Assembly (NCBI RefSeq): GCF_040530035.1
Contig: NZ_JBEWCD010000003.1
Coordinates: forward strand, 248,001 to 312,000
Direction of reading: 5' to 3'
Length of the DNA: 64,000 bases
Source of the DNA: Roseibium sp. HPY-6
GTDB taxonomy: Bacteria > Pseudomonadota > Alphaproteobacteria > Rhizobiales > Stappiaceae
Below the pieces are notes generated by a model. That model did not search any database and was not told where the DNA came from. It saw only the letters and a program-made list of their open reading frames with translations. This document shows positions 45,239 through 53,688 of the stretch, one piece after another; the stretch's first letter is position 1; every line of letters starts with the position of its first letter. Both the position numbers and the translations under genes were made by a program.

Positions 45239-45766
45239 ATGCCGGTTACGGAAAAAGATGAAAACCCGCGTGTTCCCTATCAGCTCCCCTTTCCCAAGGA
45301 CGCGCAGGCGGAAATCGTGGTGCCGAGCGCAATCCCGGATGACGAGCGGGTCTGGGTTCCTCAAGCCGAGAACGTCTGGTTCCGGCCGCTGTGCCTGAAC
45401 AGAAGTCAGGGATACTGGGTGAACCTGCTCCGCGTCCGAAAAGCCGGTGTTCTTTCACGCCACCGCCACCCCAACCCTGTTCACGGATATGTCCTGAAGG
45501 GCCGCTGGCACTACCTGGAACATGACTGGGTGGCCAAAGAAGGTGGTTATGTCTATGAACCGCCGGGCGAAACCCACACGCTCGTTGTGCCGGACGATGT
45601 CGAGGAGATGATCACCCTCTTCCAGGTCAATGGCATCATGTATTACGTCGACCCTTACGGGAACCATCTCGGATACGAGGACGTCTTCACAAAAATCGAC
45701 ATTTGCCGTGAGCATTACGCAAGTGTCGGACTTGGTGAAGACTTCGTGGACCAGTTTCTGAGATAA
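45239..45766 (+). CDS. Cupin protein of the 2,4'-dihydroxyacetophenone dioxygenase-like family
   Basis: A 175-residue single-domain cupin. Metal ligands are expected from SRHRHPNPVHGYVLKGRWHYLEHDW (His-x-His and Glu/His) and PPGETHTLVV. The sequence matches the family around 2,4'-dihydroxyacetophenone dioxygenase, an iron enzyme that splits a carbon-carbon bond next to a carbonyl. Many members are uncharacterised, so oxygenase activity is a guess. Last gene of the TRAP operon, with a GGAAAGGA site. Confidence 0.85.
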   Translation: MPVTEKDENPRVPYQLPFPKDAQAEIVVPSAIPDDERVWVPQAENVWFRPLCLNRSQGYWVNLLRVRKAGVLSRHRHPNPVHGYVLKGRWHYLEHDWVAKEGGYVYEPPGETHTLVVPDDVEEMITLFQVNGIMYYVDPYGNHLGYEDVFTKIDICREHYASVGLGEDFVDQFLR

Positions 45767-45838
45767 CTGAAGTCCCGGTTCGCCGCGGCGAGTCTGGGCA
45801 TGATCCAAGAAATGCCACGGCCTAAAAAGCGCGTGGTG

Positions 45839-46804
45839 TCATGCCCTGTTGTGGAAGATGAATCCGATGAAATTGAGCAGGATCTGGGCCGCCAGGATTT
45901 GCGTGCTCTGGCTCGGGTCGTAATCCGGCGCGACCTCGACCAGATCGATCCCCGCAACGTCTCCACGCTTTGATAGACCCTGCAGGATTTCCAGGACATC
46001 ATAATAGAGGAAGCCGCCATGGCTCGGCGTGCCCGTGCCCGGCGCAATGGAAGGGCAGAAGGCGTCAATGTCGATGGTGACATAATATCGGACGCCGGCG
46101 GGTATGCGCTCCAGCACGGCATCAGTCCCGAGCTTGCGCACCTGGCGCACGGACAGAATGTCGGAGCCCCGAGCCCTTGCGTCCTCGTAGCCTTCCTTGG
46201 CGGTTGAGGAGACATTGCGGATGCCCAGCTGGGTCATGCCCGAGACGTAGTTTTTCTCGATTGCCCGGCGCATCGGGTTGCCGTGACCGGCCGTCACCCC
46301 ATGGCGCTCGTCGACAAAGTCGAGATGCGCGTCGATCTGAACAACATGCATCGGCCCGTTTTTCGCGCAATCCACGTCAAAGGCGTTGATGCATGGAATG
46401 TTCACCGAGTGATCGCCTCCGATCACCACAGGCAGCGCGCCCGCATTCAGGATTTTCCGGACGCCGTATTCGATGTTTGCGTGGCTTTCATCAGTCTTGG
46501 TGTGAATGATGTCGGCGTCACCGATATCGACTATGCGGACATCCGAGCCAAGGTAAGTTGCATCGTCTTCGTGATCATAGGCCCCGGCGTGACCAAAGCT
46601 GAACAGGGTCGATGCCTCGCGCACCGACCTCGGCCCAAACCGGGCGCCGGATCGGAACTGGCAACCGAAGTCGAACGGCGCCCCGAGGACCGCCACATCC
46701 GCGTTGATCGCATCCCAATCGGACACGTATTCTTTCTTGCCGAATGTCGGGATACCGACAAAGGGTAAATTCAGGCGGCCCGATTGATAACCGTGTCCCG
46801 ACAT
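45839..46804 (-). CDS. speB: Ureohydrolase of the arginase/agmatinase family
   Basis: A 321-residue manganese enzyme. The metal-ligand motifs are IGGDHSV, QIDAHLDF and DIDAFCPS, all intact; the N-terminal LGAPFDFGCQFRSGARFGPRSVREA is agmatinase-like. It hydrolyses a guanidino compound to urea and an amine; agmatine, guanidinobutyrate or guanidinopropionate cannot be told apart by eye. The Met of MSGHGYQSG has GGAGAG upstream. It converges on the TRAP operon and appears unrelated to it. About 255 bases upstream hold only its presumed promoter. Confidence 0.88.
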   Translation of the reverse strand: MSGHGYQSGRLNLPFVGIPTFGKKEYVSDWDAINADVAVLGAPFDFGCQFRSGARFGPRSVREASTLFSFGHAGAYDHEDDATYLGSDVRIVDIGDADIIHTKTDESHANIEYGVRKILNAGALPVVIGGDHSVNIPCINAFDVDCAKNGPMHVVQIDAHLDFVDERHGVTAGHGNPMRRAIEKNYVSGMTQLGIRNVSSTAKEGYEDARARGSDILSVRQVRKLGTDAVLERIPAGVRYYVTIDIDAFCPSIAPGTGTPSHGGFLYYDVLEILQGLSKRGDVAGIDLVEVAPDYDPSQSTQILAAQILLNFIGFIFHNRA

Positions 46805-47060
46805 GTGTCTCTCCAAATCGAATGTCGATAGGCCGTGCTCGGCGGTTGGCTGCACTGTGCTGGAAAAATGTGGGTTTGGAAACAAGCGGCTGCCAGAAAA
46901 CCGGGCGCGACCGGTTTTGCCCTTCAACAGGGCCAAATTGCTCACAACACTTGAGGAAAGTTTTACGCTGCCTGCGCGCTGGACCACTGGCCAGCCCCAG
47001 TCAATGCGTCAAGTCCGGCAGGAAAAGGGTTCGGGATGATCTAGATGCCTGAGCCATCCG

Positions 47061-48737
47061 TCAAAACACATAATTCAACGCTAGGTTCAGACCGTGATAC
47101 TCCAGGTCTCCGTCACTCAGAGACGTTGCATAATTGGCACCGAGGCTGAGGCCGCCACCGAATGCATAATCAAGACCAATATCGAGATTTACGCTGCCGC
47201 CGTCGTTCCCGATATATTGCTGCGTTGCCGTCAGGCTCGGATCCTGAAGCAAGCTGATCGTGGCATCGCCCAGATCCAGATTGTTGTACTGATAAAACAC
47301 GCTGAGATAAGGACTGAAATTACCGTGGTTGTAGCGGGCGTTAAAGCCGACGGCGACAGACACATTGTCAGCGTTTTGCTCGTCGACGGAAAGAGAGCCG
47401 CTTCCCGCATTGCTCTCGCTATAGCCGTCGACGTTGATGTTCGTATACCAAAGCCTTGATTCAACACTTGTCGTAAACGCTTTGACGGGCGGGAACCGGT
47501 ATCCGACGGTCCCTTGAACACTGTGGGCGCCCGCGTGTGTTGATGCTTTGGCGGCACCGGACGTTCCTGCATTTCTGTCAAGGTCGAGGTCGAAATGGCC
47601 ATAGCTGTAGATCAGGTTCGAATAAAACCCGTTCTCATGGATGTATTGCGCAAAGGCTGAAAAGTGATCGCTGTTTGACTGCGTGTTTCCCAAATCGTCT
47701 ACATAGTCTGTGTCGGTGTAATTTCGGCCATACGCAAGCCCGACTGCTAAAGACTCAGTGATGTCGATATCCGCCCCAAGGTGACCGCCGATCAGAGTGC
47801 CGTCATAGCCGTCGAAGCTGCCCGTTGTGCCATGTTCGATGGAAACAAAGCTGCCTTCCGACCAAACTCTGATGCGGCCAGGTCTTTCCGCTGAATCCAA
47901 GGATCCGTTGGTTCCCAACGCTGCATCTGGAAATGGAGAACTGCCTGACGAGTCGGCCTCATACCCACTCAGGTAAGTATCGTCGAAATATCCGGTTAGA
48001 CCTGTTACCGCGCCAGTCCGGGCAGCTAAAAACTTGTTGTTCTGCAGTCTGGACAAACGCCTGTTGAGGAGGGCGAGAGTCAAGGAACTGATGGAATTGA
48101 CCTGCGATACGTTAACCGGGATCGTATTGAACGCAATGCTCTTCTGCTCGTCAAAAGTGGCACTGAAGGGATTGATGCCATAAAGGATCGTGTACATGTG
48201 AAAGTTGCTACCGGCCACAAAAGGCACACCACCGCTGTCTGCCAGCAGCGGCTCGGGATCTTCGCCCGAGTTGGCAGCAACCTGATAGGCGTTTCCGTCA
48301 CTTGCATGGACGGCGATCCAATAGGTACCCGCTTCCAGCGTAAGCCCTGAAATGGAGAATTCATCCAGGTTGGTGTTGTTCCCGCCCAAGGTGACGTTGC
48401 TGTAGACTGTGCTGCCGGTGCGCGTCGCAGTCCCGGAGGTAAGCTCCGCAAAGGGCGAAGCAAGGGCCCTGACGGAATAGGAAAACCCGTTCGCTCCTGT
48501 GACCGTTGAATTTGACAGCTGAACGAAGCGCGTAACCTGTGTTTGCCGCGTGAAAGTATACTGCGTCAAAAGGATCTGGCGGCCACCGACGCCAGCCGTC
48601 TGATTGTTCAGAGAATTTGTTGCTGGCGAATTGAAGCCTGTGATTTTGTCTTTCACAATAAATTCTTGTGAGACTGAAGTAGTCACAGTTGCAAAGTAGA
48701 AGAACAGAAGAAGAAAGGCTCTTTCAGTAAATCTCAT
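47061..48737 (-). CDS. Autotransporter domain-containing outer membrane protein
   Basis: A 558-residue type V secreted protein. A signal peptide (AFLLLFFYFATVTTSVSQ) leads to an N-terminal domain of about 150 residues with FSISGLTLEAGTYWIAVHAS, similar to the beta-sandwich found in choice-of-anchor proteins. After a helical stretch (SSLTLALLNRRLSRLQNN) comes a C-terminal beta-barrel of roughly 270 residues with alternating strands, ending in the required aromatic (LNLALNYVF). The passenger is very short for an autotransporter and lacks a pectate-lyase-like helix. Possible adhesin; function unknown. Confidence 0.88.
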   Translation of the reverse strand: MRFTERAFLLLFFYFATVTTSVSQEFIVKDKITGFNSPATNSLNNQTAGVGGRQILLTQYTFTRQTQVTRFVQLSNSTVTGANGFSYSVRALASPFAELTSGTATRTGSTVYSNVTLGGNNTNLDEFSISGLTLEAGTYWIAVHASDGNAYQVAANSGEDPEPLLADSGGVPFVAGSNFHMYTILYGINPFSATFDEQKSIAFNTIPVNVSQVNSISSLTLALLNRRLSRLQNNKFLAARTGAVTGLTGYFDDTYLSGYEADSSGSSPFPDAALGTNGSLDSAERPGRIRVWSEGSFVSIEHGTTGSFDGYDGTLIGGHLGADIDITESLAVGLAYGRNYTDTDYVDDLGNTQSNSDHFSAFAQYIHENGFYSNLIYSYGHFDLDLDRNAGTSGAAKASTHAGAHSVQGTVGYRFPPVKAFTTSVESRLWYTNINVDGYSESNAGSGSLSVDEQNADNVSVAVGFNARYNHGNFSPYLSVFYQYNNLDLGDATISLLQDPSLTATQQYIGNDGGSVNLDIGLDYAFGGGLSLGANYATSLSDGDLEYHGLNLALNYVF

Positions 48738-49175
48738 TACCGTCTTCCCCAGACACGGTTACTGCTAGATTACGCAAGACTGAATGACAAGCTACTTTCA
48801 ATTCCGGATATGCTCCGGACAGGTCTTAACCATGCGCTGGTGCCAAAATAGCACCTAAATTGAAGCAAGTCAGCGAAAACCTGGCGATTTTTGACAATAG
48901 TTCCGGGCGAATGTCTCAGAGCCAAACTATTTGATTGGTGCTATCTGTATTTGGTGCATTGCGGGAAGTCGATCCAACGGAATGACGTCTTCTGATCTTT
49001 TTGAACCGTGTATCACAGATACTGTCCCGGACTTTCTGGTGCACCCAAGCCACAATTCAGCGTAGTAGGAATGCCGTACCCTAACGCCAACTCCTAGCAT
49101 TGAGACTGTTGCCGAAGACCAGACTGCAAGAAGAAATGAGATTCTAAAACGTGATCGGAAGAGAAAGGTGTTTTG
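48738..49175. other. 438-base gene-free stretch between autotransporter and tRNA-Leu
   Basis: Richer in A and T than the flanks. I see no supported protein gene, no transposase remnant and no obvious copy of the tRNA 3' end. A small TCCGGA-TATGC-TCCGGA repeat lies near 48803-48819. It presumably carries the autotransporter promoter on its left and the tRNA 3' trailer on its right. Confidence 0.5.
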
Positions 49176-49260
49176 TGGTGCCCCCCGCCGGAATCGAACC
49201 GGCACTCCCGAAGGAACGGGATTTTGAATCCCGCGCGTCTACCAGTTCCGCCAGAGGGGC
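49176..49260 (-). tRNA. tRNA-Leu (anticodon CAA)
   Basis: On the minus strand an 85-base cloverleaf runs from GCCCCTCTGGCGGAA to GGGGGGCACCA. The acceptor stem pairs fully with one G-T. The anticodon arm CGGGA-TTCAAAA-TCCCG gives CAA. The long class II variable arm (CGTTCCTTCGGGAG region) marks leucine, and the T arm has GGTTCGATTCC. CCA is encoded. Confidence 0.97.
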
Positions 49261-49469
49261 AACTGACACCGGAGAGGGTGCCTATCATGGCCTATTGAGC
49301 GATGCAAGCAATTGCTCGGAACGCTGCACTGGAAATCAGGTTCTTTTGGACCGGCCAGACGGAAAGTCGTCGGCTGGCAGAGGGTCGGAAAAATGTTAGC
49401 CAGCGAACAAAAGCGCAAATTGTGCGCTTTTTCTAGACAAGCTATTTGGGCTTGGTTAGAAACGGTTTC

Positions 49470-51035
49470 ATGAGCAAATCAGCACGCGAAATTGAGCTTA
49501 AGCTTGAACTAGATAAGTCGGCGCAGGACGCCATGAAGCGGGTCGGCGCCATCCGCGGTTTTTCCGCCGGCCGTGCCGTAACCAAGACCCTGCAGTCGAT
49601 TTATTTCGACACGCCCGATCAGGCGCTTCGCAAGGCAAAGATTTCTCTAAGAGTGCGAAAATCCGGTCGCAACTGGGTTCAGACGGTCAAGATCGGCACC
49701 GGTGTTGTCGGTGGTCTGTCGTCTCCGGTGGAGGCGGAACATCCGGTCAGCGGCAGAGCGCTTGATTTTTCCGTAATCGAAGATCCGAACGTGACCAAGA
49801 CCCTCGCCGAGGTCATTGGAGATGCCCCGCTTTCAGAGTGCTTTGAGACGGTCATGAAACGGACAACGCGCATCCTGACCCGCGACAGTGACGGCGCCGA
49901 GATCGAACTGGCATTTGACACCGGCAACATTTTGGCTGGCGAAGGCGCGCAGCCGCTTGTCGAGCTCGAGATGGAACTCAAGTCCGGGCCGAGCCAGGCG
50001 ATTTATGACGCGGCGAAAGCTCTCTTGAACGATGTTCCGTTCCGGTTTTCACCCTATAGCAAGGCGGAGCGGGGCTATCGGTTTGCCGAAGGCCAATCTG
50101 CCGGCACGCCTAAACCTTATTTTGCCGAAGCGATCAGGTTCACCCCTGGAACAAGCGTAGAACTGGCATTTCGCGACGTTTTGAGATCCTGCCTGAAGCA
50201 GGTCTCGGAAAACCGCATGGTGGTGCTTGGTTCGAACGACCCGGAAGGTCCTCACCAGCTGCGCGTCGGCTTGCGGCGATTGCGCAGCGCTATCCGCCTG
50301 TTCAAACCGATATTGAACCCTGCAACGGTCGCTCAGATCGATCAGATGGCGAAGACCATTGCAAGTGAAGTCGGATCGATGCGCGATCTCGATGTGCTGA
50401 TTGACGAGATCGTGGAACCGCTCATTAAAAAGGCACCGGCAAGCCTATCGTTCGACGCGTTACTGGAAACCCTCAACGCCTCCCGTGGTGAAGACACGCG
50501 CAGCGCGGTCCTGGAACATCTGAGATCTGCGGAAGTCAACGCCTTCCTGCTCGATCTTGCCGCCTATACCGAAACCCGTGGCTGGCTCGATCCGGAAAAC
50601 TTCGACCAGACGACCCATCTGGCAAAACCGATCGAAATCCATTCAAGCAAGGCGCTGGCAAGACAGTGGAAGAAGGTACTCGGCTACGGCAAACGGCTGG
50701 AAGAGCTTACGATTCCCGAGCGGCATGACATGCGCAAGGCGATGAAGAAGATGCGCTACGGCATCGAATTCTACGGCAGCCTTTATCCTGCCGACACGGT
50801 AAAACCCTTTCTGAAGCGCATGAAAAAACTTCAGGACATTTTCGGCTATCTCAACGACGTCGCCATGGCCGAGACGCTCCCGGACAAAGCAAAAGTCAGT
50901 GGCAAAAACGCCCTCGCTGCGACCCAGGCAATAGGCTTTGTGATCGGATGGCATGAATCTCAGTGCCAAACCATGTGGCAGCATGCCAAAGGTTACTGGG
51001 AAGCCACGTGTGAAACACCCCGGTTCTGGGTCTAG
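49470..51035 (+). CDS. CYTH and CHAD domain-containing protein
   Basis: A 521-residue cytosolic protein. The CYTH domain (residues 5-200) has EIELKLEL, the ExExK entry, and the tunnel-wall words YFDTPDQALRKAKISLRVRK and FDTGNIL. The CHAD domain (about 235-515) is helical with the conserved basic His/Arg sets HQLRVGLRRLRSAIRLFKP and RHDMRKAMKKMRYG. CYTH enzymes hydrolyse triphosphates, including inorganic triphosphate; CHAD binds polyphosphate. Probably acts in polyphosphate metabolism. The ATG of MSKSAREIELK is preferred to an upstream start. Confidence 0.94.
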   Translation: MSKSAREIELKLELDKSAQDAMKRVGAIRGFSAGRAVTKTLQSIYFDTPDQALRKAKISLRVRKSGRNWVQTVKIGTGVVGGLSSPVEAEHPVSGRALDFSVIEDPNVTKTLAEVIGDAPLSECFETVMKRTTRILTRDSDGAEIELAFDTGNILAGEGAQPLVELEMELKSGPSQAIYDAAKALLNDVPFRFSPYSKAERGYRFAEGQSAGTPKPYFAEAIRFTPGTSVELAFRDVLRSCLKQVSENRMVVLGSNDPEGPHQLRVGLRRLRSAIRLFKPILNPATVAQIDQMAKTIASEVGSMRDLDVLIDEIVEPLIKKAPASLSFDALLETLNASRGEDTRSAVLEHLRSAEVNAFLLDLAAYTETRGWLDPENFDQTTHLAKPIEIHSSKALARQWKKVLGYGKRLEELTIPERHDMRKAMKKMRYGIEFYGSLYPADTVKPFLKRMKKLQDIFGYLNDVAMAETLPDKAKVSGKNALAATQAIGFVIGWHESQCQTMWQHAKGYWEATCETPRFWV

Positions 51036-51049
51036 GACGATCGGGCCTG

Positions 51050-51937
51050 TCAGGTGGAGGTTCCAAAGGCGCGCTTTTTCAGGCCCTTCTGGATTTCGTA
51101 AATCGAAATCGGCACGTCGGGCTGCGGCTGCGGGATTCTGATCGGGATATCCTTTAGGCGTGGCGTGATCGTCGGCTCTCCGCACAGCATGCGCGTGTCA
51201 TAATCTTCGATCCCGTCCCATTTGGTCATCGATCCCATGATGGGGAAGGCGTCGGCAGCCATCATTTCATAAAAGAGAATACGGCGCGAACGGTCAGATG
51301 TGTTAAGCGCCGACCCATGCACAATGCGCCCGTGATGAATGGATATCGACCCTGCCGGCCCCTTCAGTTCAACGGCGTCGGATGGGTTTAACCCCACATC
51401 CTGCGGATTGAATGCACCCGCAAACACACCATTGACGTGATGGTCATGAACCGGCCCCTTGTGGCTGCCCGGATAGACCATCAGCGGCCCGTTTTCACTC
51501 TCCATGTCATCAATGATGACACCGATGGCGAGGATATCGTCGTTGGTGTGCGGATAGAAGGCATAGTCCTGATGCCACTCGACTGCGGCACCGTAGCCGG
51601 CCGACTTCATGTTGAGTTTCGTCGTGTGCAGCCGCAGGTCCGGGCCGATCAGATCCCGCGCGGGCGCAAGAATATGATCGGAAAACATCAGCTTGCGCAT
51701 GATATCGCTGATCTTGTGCGGCAGTTTGATCCGCCGCAGGCGTGGCTGATCCGGTGAATGACTGTCTTCCAGGTCAAGCCGGTCGTTGGATGCCGTCATG
51801 CCGCGCGCTTCATCCTCAAACCGGCTGATTTCGGCGCGGATGTCCCCAATGACGGTATCCGGCAGGTGGCGTTCAAGCACCAGATATCCATTATCGCGGT
51901 AGAACGCGATCTGGCTTTCACTCAGAACCTCGGTCAT
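51050..51937 (-). CDS. Phytanoyl-CoA dioxygenase family protein
   Basis: A 295-residue Fe(II)/2-oxoglutarate dioxygenase with the double-stranded beta-helix fold. Metal ligands are H122 and D124 in EWHQDYAF, with a distal His in HHGRIVHGS and the 2-oxoglutarate Arg in SDRSRR. MVYPGSHKGP is a typical PhyH word. The start has AGGAGG upstream. Close relatives include ectoine hydroxylases and many uncharacterised hydroxylases; no ectoine genes are present. Its end converges on the CYTH-CHAD gene. Confidence 0.9.
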   Translation of the reverse strand: MTEVLSESQIAFYRDNGYLVLERHLPDTVIGDIRAEISRFEDEARGMTASNDRLDLEDSHSPDQPRLRRIKLPHKISDIMRKLMFSDHILAPARDLIGPDLRLHTTKLNMKSAGYGAAVEWHQDYAFYPHTNDDILAIGVIIDDMESENGPLMVYPGSHKGPVHDHHVNGVFAGAFNPQDVGLNPSDAVELKGPAGSISIHHGRIVHGSALNTSDRSRRILFYEMMAADAFPIMGSMTKWDGIEDYDTRMLCGEPTITPRLKDIPIRIPQPQPDVPISIYEIQKGLKKRAFGTST

Positions 51938-52058
51938 ATGTTTTCCTCCTGGATTACAGTCTGGAACCACCAGTCGGAGGTGTCAATTTCGGCGCGGAGA
52001 CAGCACGAAAAGGTGTTTTGAAAGGCGGGCGTCCGCCAAAAGGTTCCTAACCTGCCTA

Positions 52059-52781
52059 TTACGTCGCATCCCGGATGACGAAATTGTCCACGTGACCGCG
52101 AAACGCCTGGTTTTGGCGATACCACGTGCCGATCTTCACTCGATCGACGCCGTGCGACACGATCGAGGGGATGACCTCTGATTTGGCAACCAGTTCGCCA
52201 TCCAGATAAAGTTGGGTGCTGTCTTCACCCTGATCGATAACAAGCCTGATGCGGTGCCAAGCCATTGTGAAAGCTCCGCGTTCGGCGACCAACCGGTCTT
52301 TTGAACCGTTTTCGTCTTCCACCGATACGCTCAAGGTCGGCCGGTCGCCACTGGACAGATTGAAGATGACATGACGGATGCGATCGCCGCTTTTGCCGCT
52401 GACCACAGCAATGGTCTTCACAGGAGCGCTTTTTTCATATGGGTTCGTCCACTCCTCGGCTTTGAGATCGAATGATATGTCAATCCGCCTCGCAAGCGTG
52501 TTCAGGTCAGGTGTCGCGAGCTCCAGATAGCGCCCGTCACCTTGCGCAAAGTAGGCACTGCCTGTCGGACCTGGCGAAAAAACGGCATCGCCATCGCGCG
52601 ACTGTGCGGACACGTTCAAAGCTCCAAGCGTATCGAGCGAACCTTCGAAGGCCAATTGCACATAAGCGCCTTCGATTGGCGCCGGTAAATACGCCTGGAC
52701 GTTATCTCCTCGTGGCCAAAGTGCAATCAGCGCGACGCCACAGACGCCTGCAAAAGCTGCAATCAGTCCCATCTTGCGCAT
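52059..52781 (-). CDS. Membrane-anchored LamG/concanavalin-like protein
   Basis: A 240-residue protein with an N-terminal signal anchor (MGLIAAFAGVCGVALIALW). The rest looks like a jelly-roll lectin domain: AYFAQGDGRYLELATPDLNTLARRIDISFDLK, then HRIRLVIDQGEDSTQLYLDGELVAKS and KIGTWYRQNQAFRGHVDNFVI, the usual LamG strand order. It would face the periplasm. No enzyme motif is visible, so a carbohydrate-binding role is inferred only from the fold. Confidence 0.75.
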   Translation of the reverse strand: MRKMGLIAAFAGVCGVALIALWPRGDNVQAYLPAPIEGAYVQLAFEGSLDTLGALNVSAQSRDGDAVFSPGPTGSAYFAQGDGRYLELATPDLNTLARRIDISFDLKAEEWTNPYEKSAPVKTIAVVSGKSGDRIRHVIFNLSSGDRPTLSVSVEDENGSKDRLVAERGAFTMAWHRIRLVIDQGEDSTQLYLDGELVAKSEVIPSIVSHGVDRVKIGTWYRQNQAFRGHVDNFVIRDAT

Positions 52782-53012
52782 TGTCCGCTCCCATTTTTAG
52801 ATCAGCAACAACAATCGGATTGCAAATGCTTCCTGATATTAATGCGGATGTCTTAAGGCTCCGTGATCCGGACGAACTACAAGACCGCGCCAGGGCCAGA
52901 GACGGGCCGCAACGAGGACTTGGTTGTGTTGTCAGACATTTTTTCGCTTGTCCGGCGTCAAAAAGGTGCGTTTCTTTGTCATATGAGCTGCGAGGAAGAA
53001 AGAGACGCGCCG

Positions 53013-53504
53013 ATGAACCACCTTGGCCGGTTCCAGCCCAGAGATGTCCTACCCATGCCGGTCCTGGAAGGGAACGGCTGGCAGCTGAAACAATACGCCA
53101 TCCTGTCGGAAGGAAGGACATTCGATACTGCGGTCTCCAAAGCGGCAGGCTCCGAGGCGTTTGACCGGCTCCCGCCTGCAGGAGGATTGGAAGATCCGGT
53201 CAACGCCCACGGCATCGGCTTTCAGATCGTGCACTTTGCCCAGGTTGCCGTCGTTGCACCGGTCTTCTACTGGCAATGGGGTAGCGTTCTTTCAAAAATT
53301 GGTCAGCTGCGCGCGTCCTGGCAAACGCCGACCCTGTTCGAAGACGGCGTCGAAGAGGTCATTGGATGTCTCTGGGAAATGGACATCGTCACCTTCGAAG
53401 CGAACGCATGGAAGACGACAGTCCTGAGTGGCGAAGGATCCCCCGCGCAGCGTCTCGCCGCCTACATGGAGGCACGGATGGAATGCCCTGCTTCGGCAAA
53501 CTGA
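53013..53504 (+). CDS. Conserved-looking protein of unknown function
   Basis: About 163 residues from the Met of MNHLGRFQPRDVLPMP; earlier in-frame starts exist and none has a clear ribosome site. The core reads WQLKQYAILSEGRTFDTAVSKAA, HGIGFQIVHFAQVAVVAPVFYWQWGSVL and WEMDIVTFEANAWKTTVLSG, an alpha/beta mix without signal peptide or membrane helix. I do not recognise the family. It stands alone, divergent from the LamG-like gene. Confidence 0.6.
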   Translation: MNHLGRFQPRDVLPMPVLEGNGWQLKQYAILSEGRTFDTAVSKAAGSEAFDRLPPAGGLEDPVNAHGIGFQIVHFAQVAVVAPVFYWQWGSVLSKIGQLRASWQTPTLFEDGVEEVIGCLWEMDIVTFEANAWKTTVLSGEGSPAQRLAAYMEARMECPASAN

Positions 53505-53688
53505 AACTCCGTAGAGTGTTCGCAATCCGAGCCGTTCCCACAACGAGACCATACGTCAACACAATCTGAGCATCCGGGCTAAGCATCCGGGTTGATCGCG
53601 TCGCCAGGGTCTTTGCGCGCGAATTGACCCGGCACGCATTGAGTGCAACTCTCGGTGTTCACTTTCACGATGAGGGGCTCCGATCTCC

